64,000 nucleotides of DNA from Paraburkholderia sp. Tr-20389 (GCF_017104565.1 NZ_JAAGPD010000011.1:142994-206993); one strand, 5' to 3'. Numbered from the stretch's first letter, positions 8,288 to 18,097 are shown. The notes: generated from the sequence alone by a model not told the origin. Numbers and translations are program-made.

Positions 8288-10723
8288 TCAGTTGCGCACC
8301 GGCTTACCCGTTTGCAGCATGCCCATGATCCGTTCCTGCGTCTTCTGCGTGCCGAGCAACTCGACGAACGCACGACGCTCCAGCGCCAGCAGCCATTCCT
8401 CATCGACGAGACTGCCCGCTTCGACGTCGCCGCCACACACCGCTTCCGCGATGCGGCTCGCGATCAGGTAGTCGTGGTCGCTGATGAAGCGGCCGTCGCG
8501 CATGTTGACGAGCGATGCCTTGATCGTCGAAATCGCCGAGCGTCCCGCGACGGGCACCTGCGTCACGCGCAGCGGCGCGCGATACCCCGCGGCGGCCAGC
8601 GCGCGGGCTTCCTTCTTCGCGGTGTCGAGCAGTTCGAAGACGTTGAAGACGATCGTGTCCGACGGCTTCAGATAGCCCATCGCACGGGCATCGAGCGCGG
8701 ATGCCGAGACCTTCGCCATCGCCGCGTTCTCGAACGACTTCTGCACGAACTTGAGCAGATCGTTCGTTGCGCCGACTTGCGTCGCGGCTTCGGCGGCACG
8801 CAATGCGGCTTCCTTCAGACCGCCGCCCGCCGGCACGAGACCGACGCCCACTTCGACGAGACCGATATAGCTCTCGATGTGCGCGACGCGCTTCGCGCTA
8901 TGCAGCAGCAGTTCGCACCCGCCGCCGAGCGCAATGCCCGACACGGCCGCAACCACGGGCACGTTCGAATACTTCACGCGCAGCATGCCCTGCTGAAACT
9001 TCTTCACGAACGGCTCGATGCCCTTCGCGCCGCCCATCATGAACGCGGGCATCGCCTCTTCGAGATTCGCACCCGCCGAGAACGGGCCGCCCGGCGCGCC
9101 GAGCTTGAGCGACGTCGGCTGCCAGATCACGACGGCCTTGTAGTCCTTCTCGGCCGTATCGATTGCCTTCTCGATGCCGTCGATCACCGACGGTCCGATC
9201 GTGTTCATCTTGCTCTTGAACGACACGATCAGCACGTCGTTCTCGCCCGCGCGATCGTCGACCCATGCGCGCACGGCGTCCGTTTCGAACACGGTCTTGC
9301 CGTAGGTCTTCGGATCGGCGCCCGTCTCGCCTGCGAGCGGGGCGCGGAACACCTGCCTGTCATACACGGACAGCGACGAGCGCGGCACGAAGCGCTTCTC
9401 AGCCGGCGACCACGAGCCTTCGTTCGTATGCACGCCGCCCTTCTCCGCAACGGCGCCTTCGAGCACCCACGCAGGCAGCGGCGCGTTCGACAGCGCCTTG
9501 CCTGCCGCGATGTCTTCCTGCACCCACTCGGCGATCTGCTTCCAGCCCGCCGTCTGCCAGCCCTCGAACGGACCTTCGTTCCAGCCGAAGCCCCAGCGGA
9601 TCGCGAGATCGACATCGCGCGCGTTGTCGGCGATCGACTCCAGATGCACGCCGATGTAATGGAACACGTCGCGGAAGATCGCCCACAGGAACTGCGCTTG
9701 AGGATGCTGCGATTCGCGCAACAGCTTCAGACGCTCGGCGGGCGGACGCTTCAGAATGCGGCCGACCAGTTCGTCCGCCTTCGCGCCGCCGTCGACGTAG
9801 CTGCCCGACTTCGCGTCGAGCACCTTGATCGCCTTGCCTTCCTTCTTGTAGAAGCCCGCGCCCGTCTTCTGTCCGAGCGCGCCTTGCTGCACGAGTCCGG
9901 CAAGCACGGCGGGCGTTTCGTAGACGGCGAAGAACGGATCGCCGGCGAGGTTGTCCTGCATCGTCTTGATCACATGCGCCATCGTGTCGAGACCGACCAC
10001 GTCCGCCGTGCGGAACGTCGCCGACTTCGCGCGGCCCAGACGGCTGCCCGTCAGATCGTCGACTTCATCGAAGCGCAGGCCGAATTTCTCTGCTTCCTTG
10101 ATGACGGCGAGGATCGAGAAAATGCCGACGCGGTTCGCGATGAAGTTCGGCGTGTCCTTCGCGCGGACGACGCCCTTGCCGACCACGCTCGTCAGGAACG
10201 TTTCGAGTTGATCGAGGATTTCCGGGCGCGTCGTCGCGGTCGGGATCAGTTCGACCAGATGCATGTAGCGCGGCGGATTGAAGAAGTGCACGCCGCAGAA
10301 GCGTGCCTTCAGTTCGTCGGAGAAACCCTTCGAGAGTTCGGTGATCGACAGGCCCGACGTGTTCGTCGCGAAGATCGCGTTCGCGCCGATGTGCGGCGAA
10401 ACCTTCTTGTACAGATCGTGCTTCCAGTCCATGCGCTCGGCGATCGCTTCGATCACCACATCACATTCGGCGAGCTTTTCGATGTCGTCGTCGTAGTTGG
10501 CGGGCTGGATGTATTGCGCGTCGTCCTTCACGCCGAATGGCGCGGGCGACAGCTTCTTGAGGTTCTCGATCGCCTTCAGCGCGATGCCGTTCTTCGGGCC
10601 TTCCTTTGCGGGCAGGTCGAACAGCAGCACGGGCACCTTGGCGTTGATCAGGTGCGCAGCGATCTGCGCGCCCATCACGCCGGCGCCGAGCACGGCGACC
10701 TTGCGAATGATCAGATTGCTCAC
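8288..10723 (-). CDS. 3-hydroxyacyl-CoA dehydrogenase / enoyl-CoA hydratase fusion (FadN-like)
   Basis: An 811-residue bifunctional beta-oxidation enzyme. Domain order is dehydrogenase first: the NAD-binding glycine motif VAVLGAGVMGAQIAAHL is at residues 9-25, followed by the C-terminal dehydrogenase domains (GVHFFNPPRYMHLVELIP, FIANRVGIF). The crotonase domain follows at about 500-720 (GAPGGPFSAGANLEEA, SGIALGGGCELLLHSAKR). This is the reverse of E. coli FadB and matches the Bacillus FadN type. It lies in the tetR-acyl-CoA dehydrogenase-fadN-thiolase cluster and should convert enoyl-CoA to 3-ketoacyl-CoA for the thiolase next door. Confidence 0.93.
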   Translation of the reverse strand: MSNLIIRKVAVLGAGVMGAQIAAHLINAKVPVLLFDLPAKEGPKNGIALKAIENLKKLSPAPFGVKDDAQYIQPANYDDDIEKLAECDVVIEAIAERMDWKHDLYKKVSPHIGANAIFATNTSGLSITELSKGFSDELKARFCGVHFFNPPRYMHLVELIPTATTRPEILDQLETFLTSVVGKGVVRAKDTPNFIANRVGIFSILAVIKEAEKFGLRFDEVDDLTGSRLGRAKSATFRTADVVGLDTMAHVIKTMQDNLAGDPFFAVYETPAVLAGLVQQGALGQKTGAGFYKKEGKAIKVLDAKSGSYVDGGAKADELVGRILKRPPAERLKLLRESQHPQAQFLWAIFRDVFHYIGVHLESIADNARDVDLAIRWGFGWNEGPFEGWQTAGWKQIAEWVQEDIAAGKALSNAPLPAWVLEGAVAEKGGVHTNEGSWSPAEKRFVPRSSLSVYDRQVFRAPLAGETGADPKTYGKTVFETDAVRAWVDDRAGENDVLIVSFKSKMNTIGPSVIDGIEKAIDTAEKDYKAVVIWQPTSLKLGAPGGPFSAGANLEEAMPAFMMGGAKGIEPFVKKFQQGMLRVKYSNVPVVAAVSGIALGGGCELLLHSAKRVAHIESYIGLVEVGVGLVPAGGGLKEAALRAAEAATQVGATNDLLKFVQKSFENAAMAKVSASALDARAMGYLKPSDTIVFNVFELLDTAKKEARALAAAGYRAPLRVTQVPVAGRSAISTIKASLVNMRDGRFISDHDYLIASRIAEAVCGGDVEAGSLVDEEWLLALERRAFVELLGTQKTQERIMGMLQTGKPVRN

Positions 10724-10812
10724 GTCGTTCCTCCGGGGCGTTATGCGGTGTCGCGAGTCGCCGCGCGCGGGCTAAGACGAGCGGCGCGCGGCATGGGTGT
10801 GTGAGAGCGTGG

Positions 10813-10837
10813 GCGGCGCATGGCACGCATGCGCCGC
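10813..10837. other. perfect stem-loop between two beta-oxidation genes
   Basis: GCGGCGCATG (10813-10822) and CATGCGCCGC (10828-10837) form a 10-bp perfect stem with a 5-base loop, just after the acyl-CoA dehydrogenase stop on the minus strand. There is no T-tract in the leftward direction, so it is more likely an mRNA-stabilising or processing hairpin than a full terminator. Confidence 0.5.
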
Positions 10838-10847
10838 TTTCGATGGC

Positions 10848-12635
10848 TTAGAACAGCGCTTCGTCGATTTCCATCAACGTCTTCGAGCCGGCGCGCGCGG
10901 CGCGGATCGTCGAGGCCGTTTCGGGCAGCAGCTTCGCGAAGTAGAAGCGTGCCGTGGCGAGCTTCGACTTGTAGAACGGATCGCCGGAAGCTTCGTTGTC
11001 GAGCGCGATGCGCGCCATGCGGGCCCAGAAGTACGAGAACACCAGATGGCCGACGGTGCGCAGATACGGCACGGCTGCCGCGCCGACTTCGTCCGGGTTC
11101 TGCATGGCCTTCATGCCGATTTCCATCGTCAGCTTCTGCACCTTGTCGCCGATATCCGCAAGCGGATTGACGAACTCCTGCATCTCCGGCTTGATCCCTT
11201 CTTCCTCGACGAAATCCGTCACCAGCTTGCCGAACTTCTTCAGCTTCGCGCCCATGTCGCCGAGCACCTTGCGGCCCAGCAGATCGAGCGACTGAATCGA
11301 GTTCGTGCCTTCGTAGATCATGTTGATGCGTGCGTCGCGCACGTACTGCTCCATGCCCCATTCAGCGATGAAGCCATGGCCGCCGTAGATCTGCATCGCC
11401 ATGTTCGTGCCTTCGAACGCGTTGTCCGTCAGGAACGCCTTGATGATCGGCGTGAGCAGCGCGACGAGGTCGGCGGCATCCTTGCGCACGGCTTCGTCGG
11501 CGTGCGACAGCTCCTTGTCGATATGCAGCGCCGACCAGTATGTGAAGGCGCGTGCGCCTTCCGCATAAGCCTTCTGCGTGAGCAGCATGCGGCGCACGTC
11601 GGGATGCACGATGATCGGGTCGGCCGCCTTTTCAGGCGCCTTCGGGCCCGTCAGCGAGCGCATCTGCAGACGCTCCTTCGCATAGACGAGCGAGTTCTGA
11701 TACGCGACTTCCGTCAGGCCGAGGCCCTGCATGCCGACGCCCAGACGCGCCGCGTTCATCATCACGAACATCGCGTTGAGGCCCTTGTTCGGCTCGCCGA
11801 CGAGCCAGCCCTTCGCGTTGTCGAGATTGATCACGCACGTCGCGTTGCCGTGAATGCCCATCTTGTGTTCGATCGAACCGCACTTCACGCCGTTGCGCTC
11901 GCCGGGGTTGCCGCTTGCATCGGGGATGAACTTGGGCACGACGAACAGCGAAATGCCCTTCGTGCCTTGCGGCGCATCCGGCAGACGCGCGAGCACGAGG
12001 TGAACGATGTTGTCGGCGAGATCGTGCTCGCCGCTGGAGATGAAAATCTTCGTGCCGCTGATCGCGTACGAGCCGTCGCTGTTCGGCTCGGCCTTCGTGC
12101 GCAGGATGCCGAGGTCGGTGCCGCAATGCGGCTCGGTCAGGCACATCGTGCCCGTCCATTCGCCCGACACGAGCTTCGGCAGATACGCCTGCTGCAGCTC
12201 CGGCGTGCCGTGCGCGTGCAGACACTCGTAAGCGCCGTGCGACAGGCCGGGGTACATCGTCCAGGCCTGGTTCGCCGAGTTCAGCATCTCGTACAGCGCG
12301 TTGTTGACGAACGCGGGCAGGCCCTGGCCGCCGTAGTCGGGATCGCAGCCGAGCGCGGGCCAGCCCGCCTCGACGTATTGTTTATAGGCTTCCTTGAAGC
12401 CCTTCGGCGTGGTGACGACGCCATCGCCTTCGTATGTGCAGCCCTCCTGGTCGCCGCTCTGGTTCAGCGGGAACAGCACTTCCGAGCAGAACTTGCCGGC
12501 TTCCTCGAGCACCTGGTTGATCGTGTCGGCATCGAGATCGGCGTGCTTAGGCATCTGTTTGATCTCGGCTTCGACGTTCAGCAGCTCGTGCAATACGAAT
12601 TGCATGTCGCGCAACGGCGCGGCGTACTGTCCCAT
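10848..12635 (-). CDS. acyl-CoA dehydrogenase, large DmdC/FadE-like type
   Basis: FAD enzyme of 595 residues introducing the alpha-beta double bond in acyl-CoA. It belongs to the long acyl-CoA dehydrogenase group with an extra C-terminal domain (DmdC-like), well above the usual 380 residues. Seen: the substrate/FAD loop TGTMCLTEPHCGTDLG, SGTKIFISSGEHD, and the catalytic Glu about E442 in MIYEGTNSIQSLDLLGRK. I chose ATG 12635 (MGQYAAPLRD) because GGAGAG lies immediately upstream; the ATG four codons earlier overlaps that ribosome site. It lies between tetR and the fadN-like gene and is probably under that TetR regulator. Confidence 0.93.
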   Translation of the reverse strand: MGQYAAPLRDMQFVLHELLNVEAEIKQMPKHADLDADTINQVLEEAGKFCSEVLFPLNQSGDQEGCTYEGDGVVTTPKGFKEAYKQYVEAGWPALGCDPDYGGQGLPAFVNNALYEMLNSANQAWTMYPGLSHGAYECLHAHGTPELQQAYLPKLVSGEWTGTMCLTEPHCGTDLGILRTKAEPNSDGSYAISGTKIFISSGEHDLADNIVHLVLARLPDAPQGTKGISLFVVPKFIPDASGNPGERNGVKCGSIEHKMGIHGNATCVINLDNAKGWLVGEPNKGLNAMFVMMNAARLGVGMQGLGLTEVAYQNSLVYAKERLQMRSLTGPKAPEKAADPIIVHPDVRRMLLTQKAYAEGARAFTYWSALHIDKELSHADEAVRKDAADLVALLTPIIKAFLTDNAFEGTNMAMQIYGGHGFIAEWGMEQYVRDARINMIYEGTNSIQSLDLLGRKVLGDMGAKLKKFGKLVTDFVEEEGIKPEMQEFVNPLADIGDKVQKLTMEIGMKAMQNPDEVGAAAVPYLRTVGHLVFSYFWARMARIALDNEASGDPFYKSKLATARFYFAKLLPETASTIRAARAGSKTLMEIDEALF

Positions 12636-12729
12636 GAGTCTCTCCAATCAATCCAAAGGTGTCGGCTCGAGCCCCGCTGCCAGCCTCCCCGCCGTCTGGA
12701 TCCATCCGATGAGGACCCCGTCAGCCTCG

Positions 12730-13335
12730 CTAGCGGCTTGTGCTCTCGCTCTGATACGAAACAATCAGTTTTTCCAGTGCGGCCCACGTAAGGCGCACGG
12801 CATCGGGCAGATGCAGGAAGCGTGCGTCATGATGCAGGCCGAGCGTGAAGCTATACAGTTCGAAAAGCATCAGTTGCGGATCGGTGTCCGCGCGCAGATG
12901 CCCTTCTGCCATCGCCTGCGAAATGGCTCGCGTGAGCGCCGCGCGCCACATCGTGACGCTCGCGACGAGCTGCTCGCGCACCGCGCTCTCCGCGCGATCG
13001 TCATACTCGACCGCGCCGCTGATGTAGATGCACCCGGTCGTCACCTCCTGGATGCGCTTCTCGATCCAGCGCGAGATCATCGCGCGCAAGCGCGGCAAGC
13101 CACGGGGCTCGCGCAGACTCGGGAAGAACACCTCGTCCTCGAAGCGACGGTGATATTCGCGCACCACTTCGACCTGCAGGTCTTCGCGCGACCCGAAATG
13201 CGCGAACACTCCGCTCTTGCTCATCTGCATGCGCTCGGCGAGCAGACCGATCGTCAGACCTTCCAGTCCGTCGCGGCTTGCCAGATCGAGTGCTGCATCG
13301 AGAATCGCGGCTCGCGTTTGTTCGCCTTTTCGCAT
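12730..13335 (-). CDS. TetR-family regulator of the beta-oxidation cluster
   Basis: A 201-residue TetR protein. The N-terminal helix-turn-helix is clear: TRAAILDAALDLASRDGLEGL then LAERMQMSKSGVFAHFGSRE (residues about 8-55). The remainder is the variable ligand-binding part, expected to bind a fatty acyl-CoA or fatty acid given the neighbours. ATG 13335 (MRKGEQTR) gives the usual family N-terminus; longer open starts up to 13461 would cross a likely operator. It is first in a leftward cluster of fatty-acid degradation genes, the arrangement seen for FadR/PsrA-type repressors. The ligand is inferred, not visible. Confidence 0.9.
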   Translation of the reverse strand: MRKGEQTRAAILDAALDLASRDGLEGLTIGLLAERMQMSKSGVFAHFGSREDLQVEVVREYHRRFEDEVFFPSLREPRGLPRLRAMISRWIEKRIQEVTTGCIYISGAVEYDDRAESAVREQLVASVTMWRAALTRAISQAMAEGHLRADTDPQLMLFELYSFTLGLHHDARFLHLPDAVRLTWAALEKLIVSYQSESTSR

Positions 13336-13373
13336 AGCTGTGTACCGTCTGATTTGATCGAAAGAAAAATCGA

Positions 13374-13402
13374 ACGGTCGTACCATTATTGAGGGCGACC
13401 GT
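13374..13402. promoter_or_regulatory. inverted repeat upstream of tetR
   Basis: ACGGTCG at 13374-13380 and CGACCGT at 13396-13402 form a perfect 7-bp inverted repeat with 15 bases between, 39-67 bases upstream of the tetR start. It could be part of the operator or promoter region; the stronger operator candidate lies just beyond. Confidence 0.4.
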
Positions 13403-13421
13403 CCGCGAAACAAGAAATTTA

Positions 13422-13439
13422 TTAGAAACGGGTTTCTAA
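13422..13439. promoter_or_regulatory. PsrA-like operator palindrome upstream of tetR
   Basis: TTAGAAACGGGTTTCTAA is a perfect 18-bp palindrome (8-bp arms, 2-base centre). It contains GAAAC-N2-GTTTC, which matches the G/C-AAAC-N2-4-GTTT-G/C box bound by PsrA, a TetR-family fatty-acid sensor of pseudomonads. It sits about 87 bases upstream of the tetR start in a gene-free spacer. Autoregulation plus control of the downstream beta-oxidation genes is the natural reading. Confidence 0.65.
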
Positions 13440-13573
13440 CCAGGATTTGATTTTCCGTCATTCGCCAATCAGACGATGCGGAATTTTTAGAATCATTTGC
13501 CAGAAATGCGCAAGGTTGTCTCCGAATTTTGATTGTTATGACTGGATTTCGTCTGCGTTATTCGGTCAGCTTC

Positions 13574-14854
13574 TTAATCGTAGCCGCCGACGGTCAGCAA
13601 TTTCATCGCGAGCCGATAGGTGTTGTACGCGATCCAGTTCAGAGCGCGCTCGCCTGCGGGACGCGACTCGTAGTGTTTTTCGTCGATACGGCGCGACTCG
13701 TCGAAGGCGGCCAGAATCGAATTGCGCAACTGATCGATCTCCGGATGCAGCACGAGCACGACATTGGCCTCGTTGTTCAGCATCAGGCTCAAGGCGTCGA
13801 GATTCGACGAGCCGACCGTGCCCCAGTTCGAATCGACGACGGCGACCTTGCCGTGCAGCATGGTCTTCTCGTACTCGGCGATCTTCACGCCCGCTTTGAG
13901 CAGCTGGCGATACAGGAACGGCACCGCGTAGTCCAGCACGGCGAATTCCTTTCTGCCGATCACGAGCCGCACGTCGACGCCGCGCTGCGCCGCCAGCATC
14001 AGCGCCCGCCGGAGCTTGCGCCCTGGCATGAAGTACGGATTGGCGAGCAGCACTTCGGAGCGCGCCTGACCGATCGCGGTCAGATACGCTTTTTCGATCG
14101 CGCGACGGTTGACGAAGTTGTCGCGCGCGACGAACGCGATGCAGGGCTCGGCCATCGCGCGCATGTCCGCGCTTCGTCCGCTGGTCGTCGTGCCCGCGCT
14201 ACGCCGCGCGCGCACGAAACGCGCGGTCGCGGCCTGCGGCGTCGACCCGCCGACGGCAGGCGGCGCGAGCGCCGGGCGGTGTCCGATGCGGATGCGCTCC
14301 CACTGCACGTCGATCGCTTCGAGCACGTCGGCCACGACTGGCCCATCCAGCTCGACGGCGAAATCCCAGCGCGCGTACGGCAGGCGCGTGCCGTTCTGAT
14401 CGTAGTCGTCGACGACATTGATCCCGCCGCAATACGCGAACTCGCCATCGACGACGGCGAGCTTGCGGTGCGTGCGCGAGAAACCGAAACGGCCAAAGAT
14501 ATGAGGGTTGTAAATGCGATGCTCGATGCCCGCCGCCTGCCAGTCGTTGAACATCGGCAGACGCTCGGTGCCGATGCCGTCCGTGATCACGCGCACGTGC
14601 ACGCCGCGCGAGGCGGCGCGGATCAGCGCGTCGGAGACGGGACGGCCCGCGGCGTCGTCGCAAAAGATGTAGGTTTCGAGCGCGACGTCATTCTGCGCGG
14701 CGTCGATGCGTTCGATCAGCGCGGCAAAGTACGTCTCGCCGGCCGTGAAGAGCCGCACCGTGTTGCCGGAACAAAAGCGATACCTGGACCAGTAGCGCCG
14801 GCCGGGCAGATGCTGAGTCAGCCGGTCGAAGCGGCGGCGGCCGCCGCCGCTCAT
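13574..14854 (-). CDS. clsB: cardiolipin synthase, phospholipase D family (ClsB-like)
   Basis: A 426-residue phospholipase-D-superfamily enzyme expected to make cardiolipin at the inner membrane. It has two HKD motifs: THRKLAVVDGEFAYCGG (His about 129) and LHGKVAVVDSNWGTVGSSN (His about 334). There is no N-terminal membrane pair, which fits ClsB rather than ClsA. The ATG overlaps the stop of the Nudix gene upstream by four bases, so translation is probably coupled. It is longer than the minimal fold by a Ser/Gly/Arg-rich linker around residues 190-230. Confidence 0.9.
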   Translation of the reverse strand: MSGGGRRRFDRLTQHLPGRRYWSRYRFCSGNTVRLFTAGETYFAALIERIDAAQNDVALETYIFCDDAAGRPVSDALIRAASRGVHVRVITDGIGTERLPMFNDWQAAGIEHRIYNPHIFGRFGFSRTHRKLAVVDGEFAYCGGINVVDDYDQNGTRLPYARWDFAVELDGPVVADVLEAIDVQWERIRIGHRPALAPPAVGGSTPQAATARFVRARRSAGTTTSGRSADMRAMAEPCIAFVARDNFVNRRAIEKAYLTAIGQARSEVLLANPYFMPGRKLRRALMLAAQRGVDVRLVIGRKEFAVLDYAVPFLYRQLLKAGVKIAEYEKTMLHGKVAVVDSNWGTVGSSNLDALSLMLNNEANVVLVLHPEIDQLRNSILAAFDESRRIDEKHYESRPAGERALNWIAYNTYRLAMKLLTVGGYD

Positions 14855-15327
14855 CGGCGACGCTCCTTCACACACTGCGGCAGTTGCAGGATCGCGTCGC
14901 GGTTGGACCAGGAGAAGCAGCGCTCGGCGGCCTCCTGCCAGGGCAGCCACAGATGCGCGGTGTGTTCGAGCGGCGCGAGCGTCACTTCGAGGCGCTGCGG
15001 CACCTGCAGGCTGAACCAGTGCTCGGTGTTGTGTGTGACGCCGTCGTCATAGCGATGGCGCCACGTCGGGAAAATTTCGAACTCGATCTGATGATGCCAG
15101 TCGACGAGCGCCTCGCGCGGCACGAGTTCGCCGCCGACGATGATGCCCGTCTCTTCCGCCACTTCGCGGATCGCCGTTTCAACGAGCGGTTCGTCGATAT
15201 GTTCCTTCGAACCCGTGACGGATTGCCAGAACGCTTCCCGGTCGGCTCGTTCGATGAGCAGCACGTCGAGTTCGGGCGTGTGGATGACGACGAGAACGGA
15301 TTCCGGAATCTTCGGCGGTTTCGGCAT
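14851..15327 (-). CDS. nudB: dihydroneopterin triphosphate pyrophosphatase, Nudix (NudB)
   Basis: A 158-residue Nudix hydrolase. The Nudix helix is REVAEETGI preceded by E-x7 (EPLVETAI); the glycine of the box is shifted by one residue (GSKEHIDE). The opening PESVLVVIHTPELDVLLIERAD and the closing WSNRDAILQL match NudB, which removes pyrophosphate from dihydroneopterin triphosphate in folate synthesis. ATG 15327 (MPKPPKIP) is the family start; further upstream is AT-richer leader. It lies next to aspS, as in many betaproteobacteria, and overlaps clsB by four bases. Confidence 0.9.
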   Translation of the reverse strand: MPKPPKIPESVLVVIHTPELDVLLIERADREAFWQSVTGSKEHIDEPLVETAIREVAEETGIIVGGELVPREALVDWHHQIEFEIFPTWRHRYDDGVTHNTEHWFSLQVPQRLEVTLAPLEHTAHLWLPWQEAAERCFSWSNRDAILQLPQCVKERRR

Positions 15328-15414
15328 GGTGATAAAGCGTGTACGACGTCGAGTCACGAACGACGCGATTGCATGTCGGACTGCGGAGCTTACAGCGACT
15401 TTATCGCAAAAAGC

Positions 15415-15441
15415 GAAAAAGGCGCATAACGCGCCTTTTTC
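15415..15441 (-). terminator. rho-independent terminator after aspS
   Basis: GAAAAAGGCGC (15415-15425) and GCGCCTTTTTC (15431-15441) form an 11-bp perfect stem with an ATAAC loop and an A/T tract on both sides. It lies 58 bases beyond the aspS stop in the leftward direction, so the downstream nudB-clsB pair probably has its own promoter. Confidence 0.85.
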
Positions 15442-15498
15442 GTTGGTTCTTTGCACACTCGCCACCACTTTGGCGGCGAGTGAAGCAGCGGGTCACAT

Positions 15499-17298
15499 TT
15501 ACGCCTTCTGCTCGGGCTGACGCAGGCGGATGTGCAGTTCGCGCAGTTGACGCTCGTCGACTTCGCTCGGCGCCTGCGTGAGCAGATCCTGTGCGCGTTG
15601 CGTCTTCGGGAACGCGATCACGTCGCGGATCGAGTCTGCGCCCGCCATCATCGTGACGATGCGGTCGAGACCGAAAGCGATACCGCCGTGCGGAGGCGCG
15701 CCGTACTGCAGCGCGTCCAGCAGGAAGCCGAACTTCAGGCGCGCTTCTTCCGCACCGATCTTCAGCGCGCGGAACACCTTGCTCTGCACGTCTTCCTGGA
15801 AGATACGCACCGAGCCGCCGCCGATTTCCCAGCCGTTCAGCACGATGTCATAAGCCTTCGCGAGACAGCGGCCCGGATCCGTTTCCAGATACTCGAGGTG
15901 CTCGTCCTTCGGGCTCGTGAACGGGTGGTGAGCGGCGACGTAGCGGTTTTCCTCTTCGTCGTATTCGAACATCGGGAAGTCGACGACCCACAGCGGCTTC
16001 CAGCCCGCTTCGACCAGACCGTTCGCCTTGCCGAATTCCGAATGGCCGATCTTCAGACGCAGCGCACCGAGGCTGTCGTTCACGACCTTCGCGCGGTCCG
16101 CCGCGAAGAAGATGATGTCGCCGTCTTGCGCGCCCGTGCGCTCGACGATCGCCGCGATGGCCGCGTCGTGCAGATTCTTGACGATCGGGCTTTGCAGACC
16201 GTCACGGCCCTTCGCCACTTCGTTGACCTTGATCCACGCGAGACCCTTCGCGCCGTAGATGCGCACGAATTCCGTGTAGCTGTCGATGTCGCCGCGCGAA
16301 AGCTCGCTGCCCTTCGGCACGCGCAGTGCCGCGACGCGGCCGTCCTTCGTGTTGGCGGGCGTGCTGAACACCTTGAAGTCGACGTCCTTCATCGCGTCCG
16401 TCAGTTCCGTGAATTCGAGCTTCACGCGCAGGTCGGGCTTGTCCGAACCGAAGCGGCGCATTGCTTCCGAATACGGCATCACGGCGAACTTCGGGTCGAG
16501 TTCGACGCCGATCGTTTCCTTGAACACATGACGCGTCATGTCTTCGAACAGATCGCGGATTTCCTGCTCGCCGAGGAACGACGTTTCGCAGTCGATCTGC
16601 GTGAATTCCGGCTGACGGTCGGCGCGCAGGTCTTCGTCGCGGAAGCACTTGGTGATCTGGTAGTAGCGGTCGAAGTTCGCGACCATCAGCAGCTGCTTGA
16701 AGAGCTGCGGCGACTGCGGCAACGCGAAGAACTGGCCGGCGTTCACACGCGACGGCACGAGGTAGTCGCGCGCGCCTTCCGGCGTGCTCTTGGTCAGCAT
16801 CGGCGTTTCGATGTCGATGAAGCCGCGCGAGTCGAGATACTTGCGCACTTCCATCGCCACGCGATAGCGCAGACGCAGGTTGTGCTGCATCTGCGGACGG
16901 CGCAGATCCAGCACGCGATGCGTGAGGCGCGTGGTTTCCGACAGGTTGTCGTCGTCGAGCTGGAACGGCGGCGTCACCGACGCGTTCAGCACGGTCAGCT
17001 CGTGACACAGCACTTCGATCTTGCCGCTCTTCAGGCCGGCGTTGGTCGTGCCTTCCGGACGGTTGCGCACGACGCCCTTCACCTGCACGCAGAACTCGTT
17101 GCGCACGCCTTCAGCCGTCTTGAACATCTCTGCGCGATCCGGGTCGCAGACGACCTGAACGAGGCCTTCGCGGTCGCGCAGGTCGATGAAGATAACGCCG
17201 CCGTGGTCGCGGCGCCGGCTCACCCAGCCGCACAGCGACACGGTTTGACCCAGCAGGTGTTCGGTCACCAGACCGCAGTATTCAGATCTCATCGACAT
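15499..17298 (-). CDS. aspS: aspartyl-tRNA synthetase
   Basis: Class II aminoacyl-tRNA synthetase of 599 residues charging tRNA-Asp, and possibly tRNA-Asn if non-discriminating, which cannot be judged here. It has the N-terminal OB fold ([20 protein letters not shown]), motif 2 ([18 protein letters not shown]), the bacterial GAD insert, and motif 3 ([17 protein letters not shown]). ATG 17298 (MSMRSEY) is chosen; a second ATG two codons later is equally possible. It lies in a conserved leftward housekeeping block and is followed by a strong terminator. Confidence 0.97.
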   Translation of the reverse strand: MSMRSEYCGLVTEHLLGQTVSLCGWVSRRRDHGGVIFIDLRDREGLVQVVCDPDRAEMFKTAEGVRNEFCVQVKGVVRNRPEGTTNAGLKSGKIEVLCHELTVLNASVTPPFQLDDDNLSETTRLTHRVLDLRRPQMQHNLRLRYRVAMEVRKYLDSRGFIDIETPMLTKSTPEGARDYLVPSRVNAGQFFALPQSPQLFKQLLMVANFDRYYQITKCFRDEDLRADRQPEFTQIDCETSFLGEQEIRDLFEDMTRHVFKETIGVELDPKFAVMPYSEAMRRFGSDKPDLRVKLEFTELTDAMKDVDFKVFSTPANTKDGRVAALRVPKGSELSRGDIDSYTEFVRIYGAKGLAWIKVNEVAKGRDGLQSPIVKNLHDAAIAAIVERTGAQDGDIIFFAADRAKVVNDSLGALRLKIGHSEFGKANGLVEAGWKPLWVVDFPMFEYDEEENRYVAAHHPFTSPKDEHLEYLETDPGRCLAKAYDIVLNGWEIGGGSVRIFQEDVQSKVFRALKIGAEEARLKFGFLLDALQYGAPPHGGIAFGLDRIVTMMAGADSIRDVIAFPKTQRAQDLLTQAPSEVDERQLRELHIRLRQPEQKA

Positions 17299-17370
17299 GA
17301 TGTTTGTCTTTCGTTTTGCATTAGTTGAACGGCGCACGCCACACCATGTTGCGGGCGGCGCGAGCCGGCA

Positions 17371-18027
17371 TTACAGCGGTGGCTCGACCGGCGTGCGGCG
17401 CTCCGGCAGCGGCTGATTGGCCGGCGGAGCGACAACGCCCATCGAGACGATGTACTTGAGTGCGGCATCGACAGTCATGTCGAGCTCGATCACTTCGGCT
17501 TTCGGCACCATCAGGAAGAAGCCGGACGTCGGGTTCGGCGTGGTCGGCACGTACACGCTGACGTGGTCTTCCTGGAGATGATTGACCACGTCGCCGCCGG
17601 GGATGCCCGTCAGAAACCCGATGGTGTAGGACCCTTTGCGCGGATATTCGATCAGCAGCGCCTTGCGGAACGCATTGCCGCTCGACGACAGCAGCGTGTC
17701 GGACACCTGTTTGACGCTGGTATAGATCGGGCCGACGACGGGAATACGCGCAACGATCAGTTCCCACCAGCCGACCAGCTTCTGCCCAACGAAGTTCTGC
17801 GTCAATAGTCCGACGACAAAAATGAAAGCAAGTGTCAACACGGCGCCGAGGCCAGGCAGGCGGAAGCCGAGCAGCCGTTCGGGTTGCCACGAACGGGGCA
17901 GCAACAGCAGCGTCTGATCCATCGTGCCGATGATCAGGCCCAGCACCCACAACGTGATGGCGAGAGGCACCAGCACCAGCAGGCCAGTCAGAAACACCGA
18001 TTTGAGCGTCGTCTTTTTCGTCGTCAT
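17371..18027 (-). CDS. DUF502 family membrane protein
   Basis: A 218-residue integral membrane protein of the DUF502 family. Two transmembrane segments are visible, SVFLTGLLVLVPLAITLWVLG (about 10-30) and GAVLTLAFIFVVGLLTQNFVG (about 60-80). The family core IPVVGPIYTSVKQVSDTL and IGFLTGIPGG follows. Function is unknown in bacteria; plant COV1 relatives affect trafficking. It sits between aspS and an FmdB-like zinc ribbon gene, a common betaproteobacterial order, and is probably co-transcribed with them. Confidence 0.88.
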   Translation of the reverse strand: MTTKKTTLKSVFLTGLLVLVPLAITLWVLGLIIGTMDQTLLLLPRSWQPERLLGFRLPGLGAVLTLAFIFVVGLLTQNFVGQKLVGWWELIVARIPVVGPIYTSVKQVSDTLLSSSGNAFRKALLIEYPRKGSYTIGFLTGIPGGDVVNHLQEDHVSVYVPTTPNPTSGFFLMVPKAEVIELDMTVDAALKYIVSMGVVAPPANQPLPERRTPVEPPL

Positions 18028-18097
18028 GTGTACCGCCAGAAATCCGCGCGACTACGTTGCGCGGCGTCTACGTCACCTCGTCGAGGCGGCGAAACTG

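Noticed and set aside
8252-10804. Long plus-strand frames over the fadN-like and acyl-CoA dehydrogenase genes
   Set aside because: They show no family motifs and are explained by codon bias of the opposite-strand genes.
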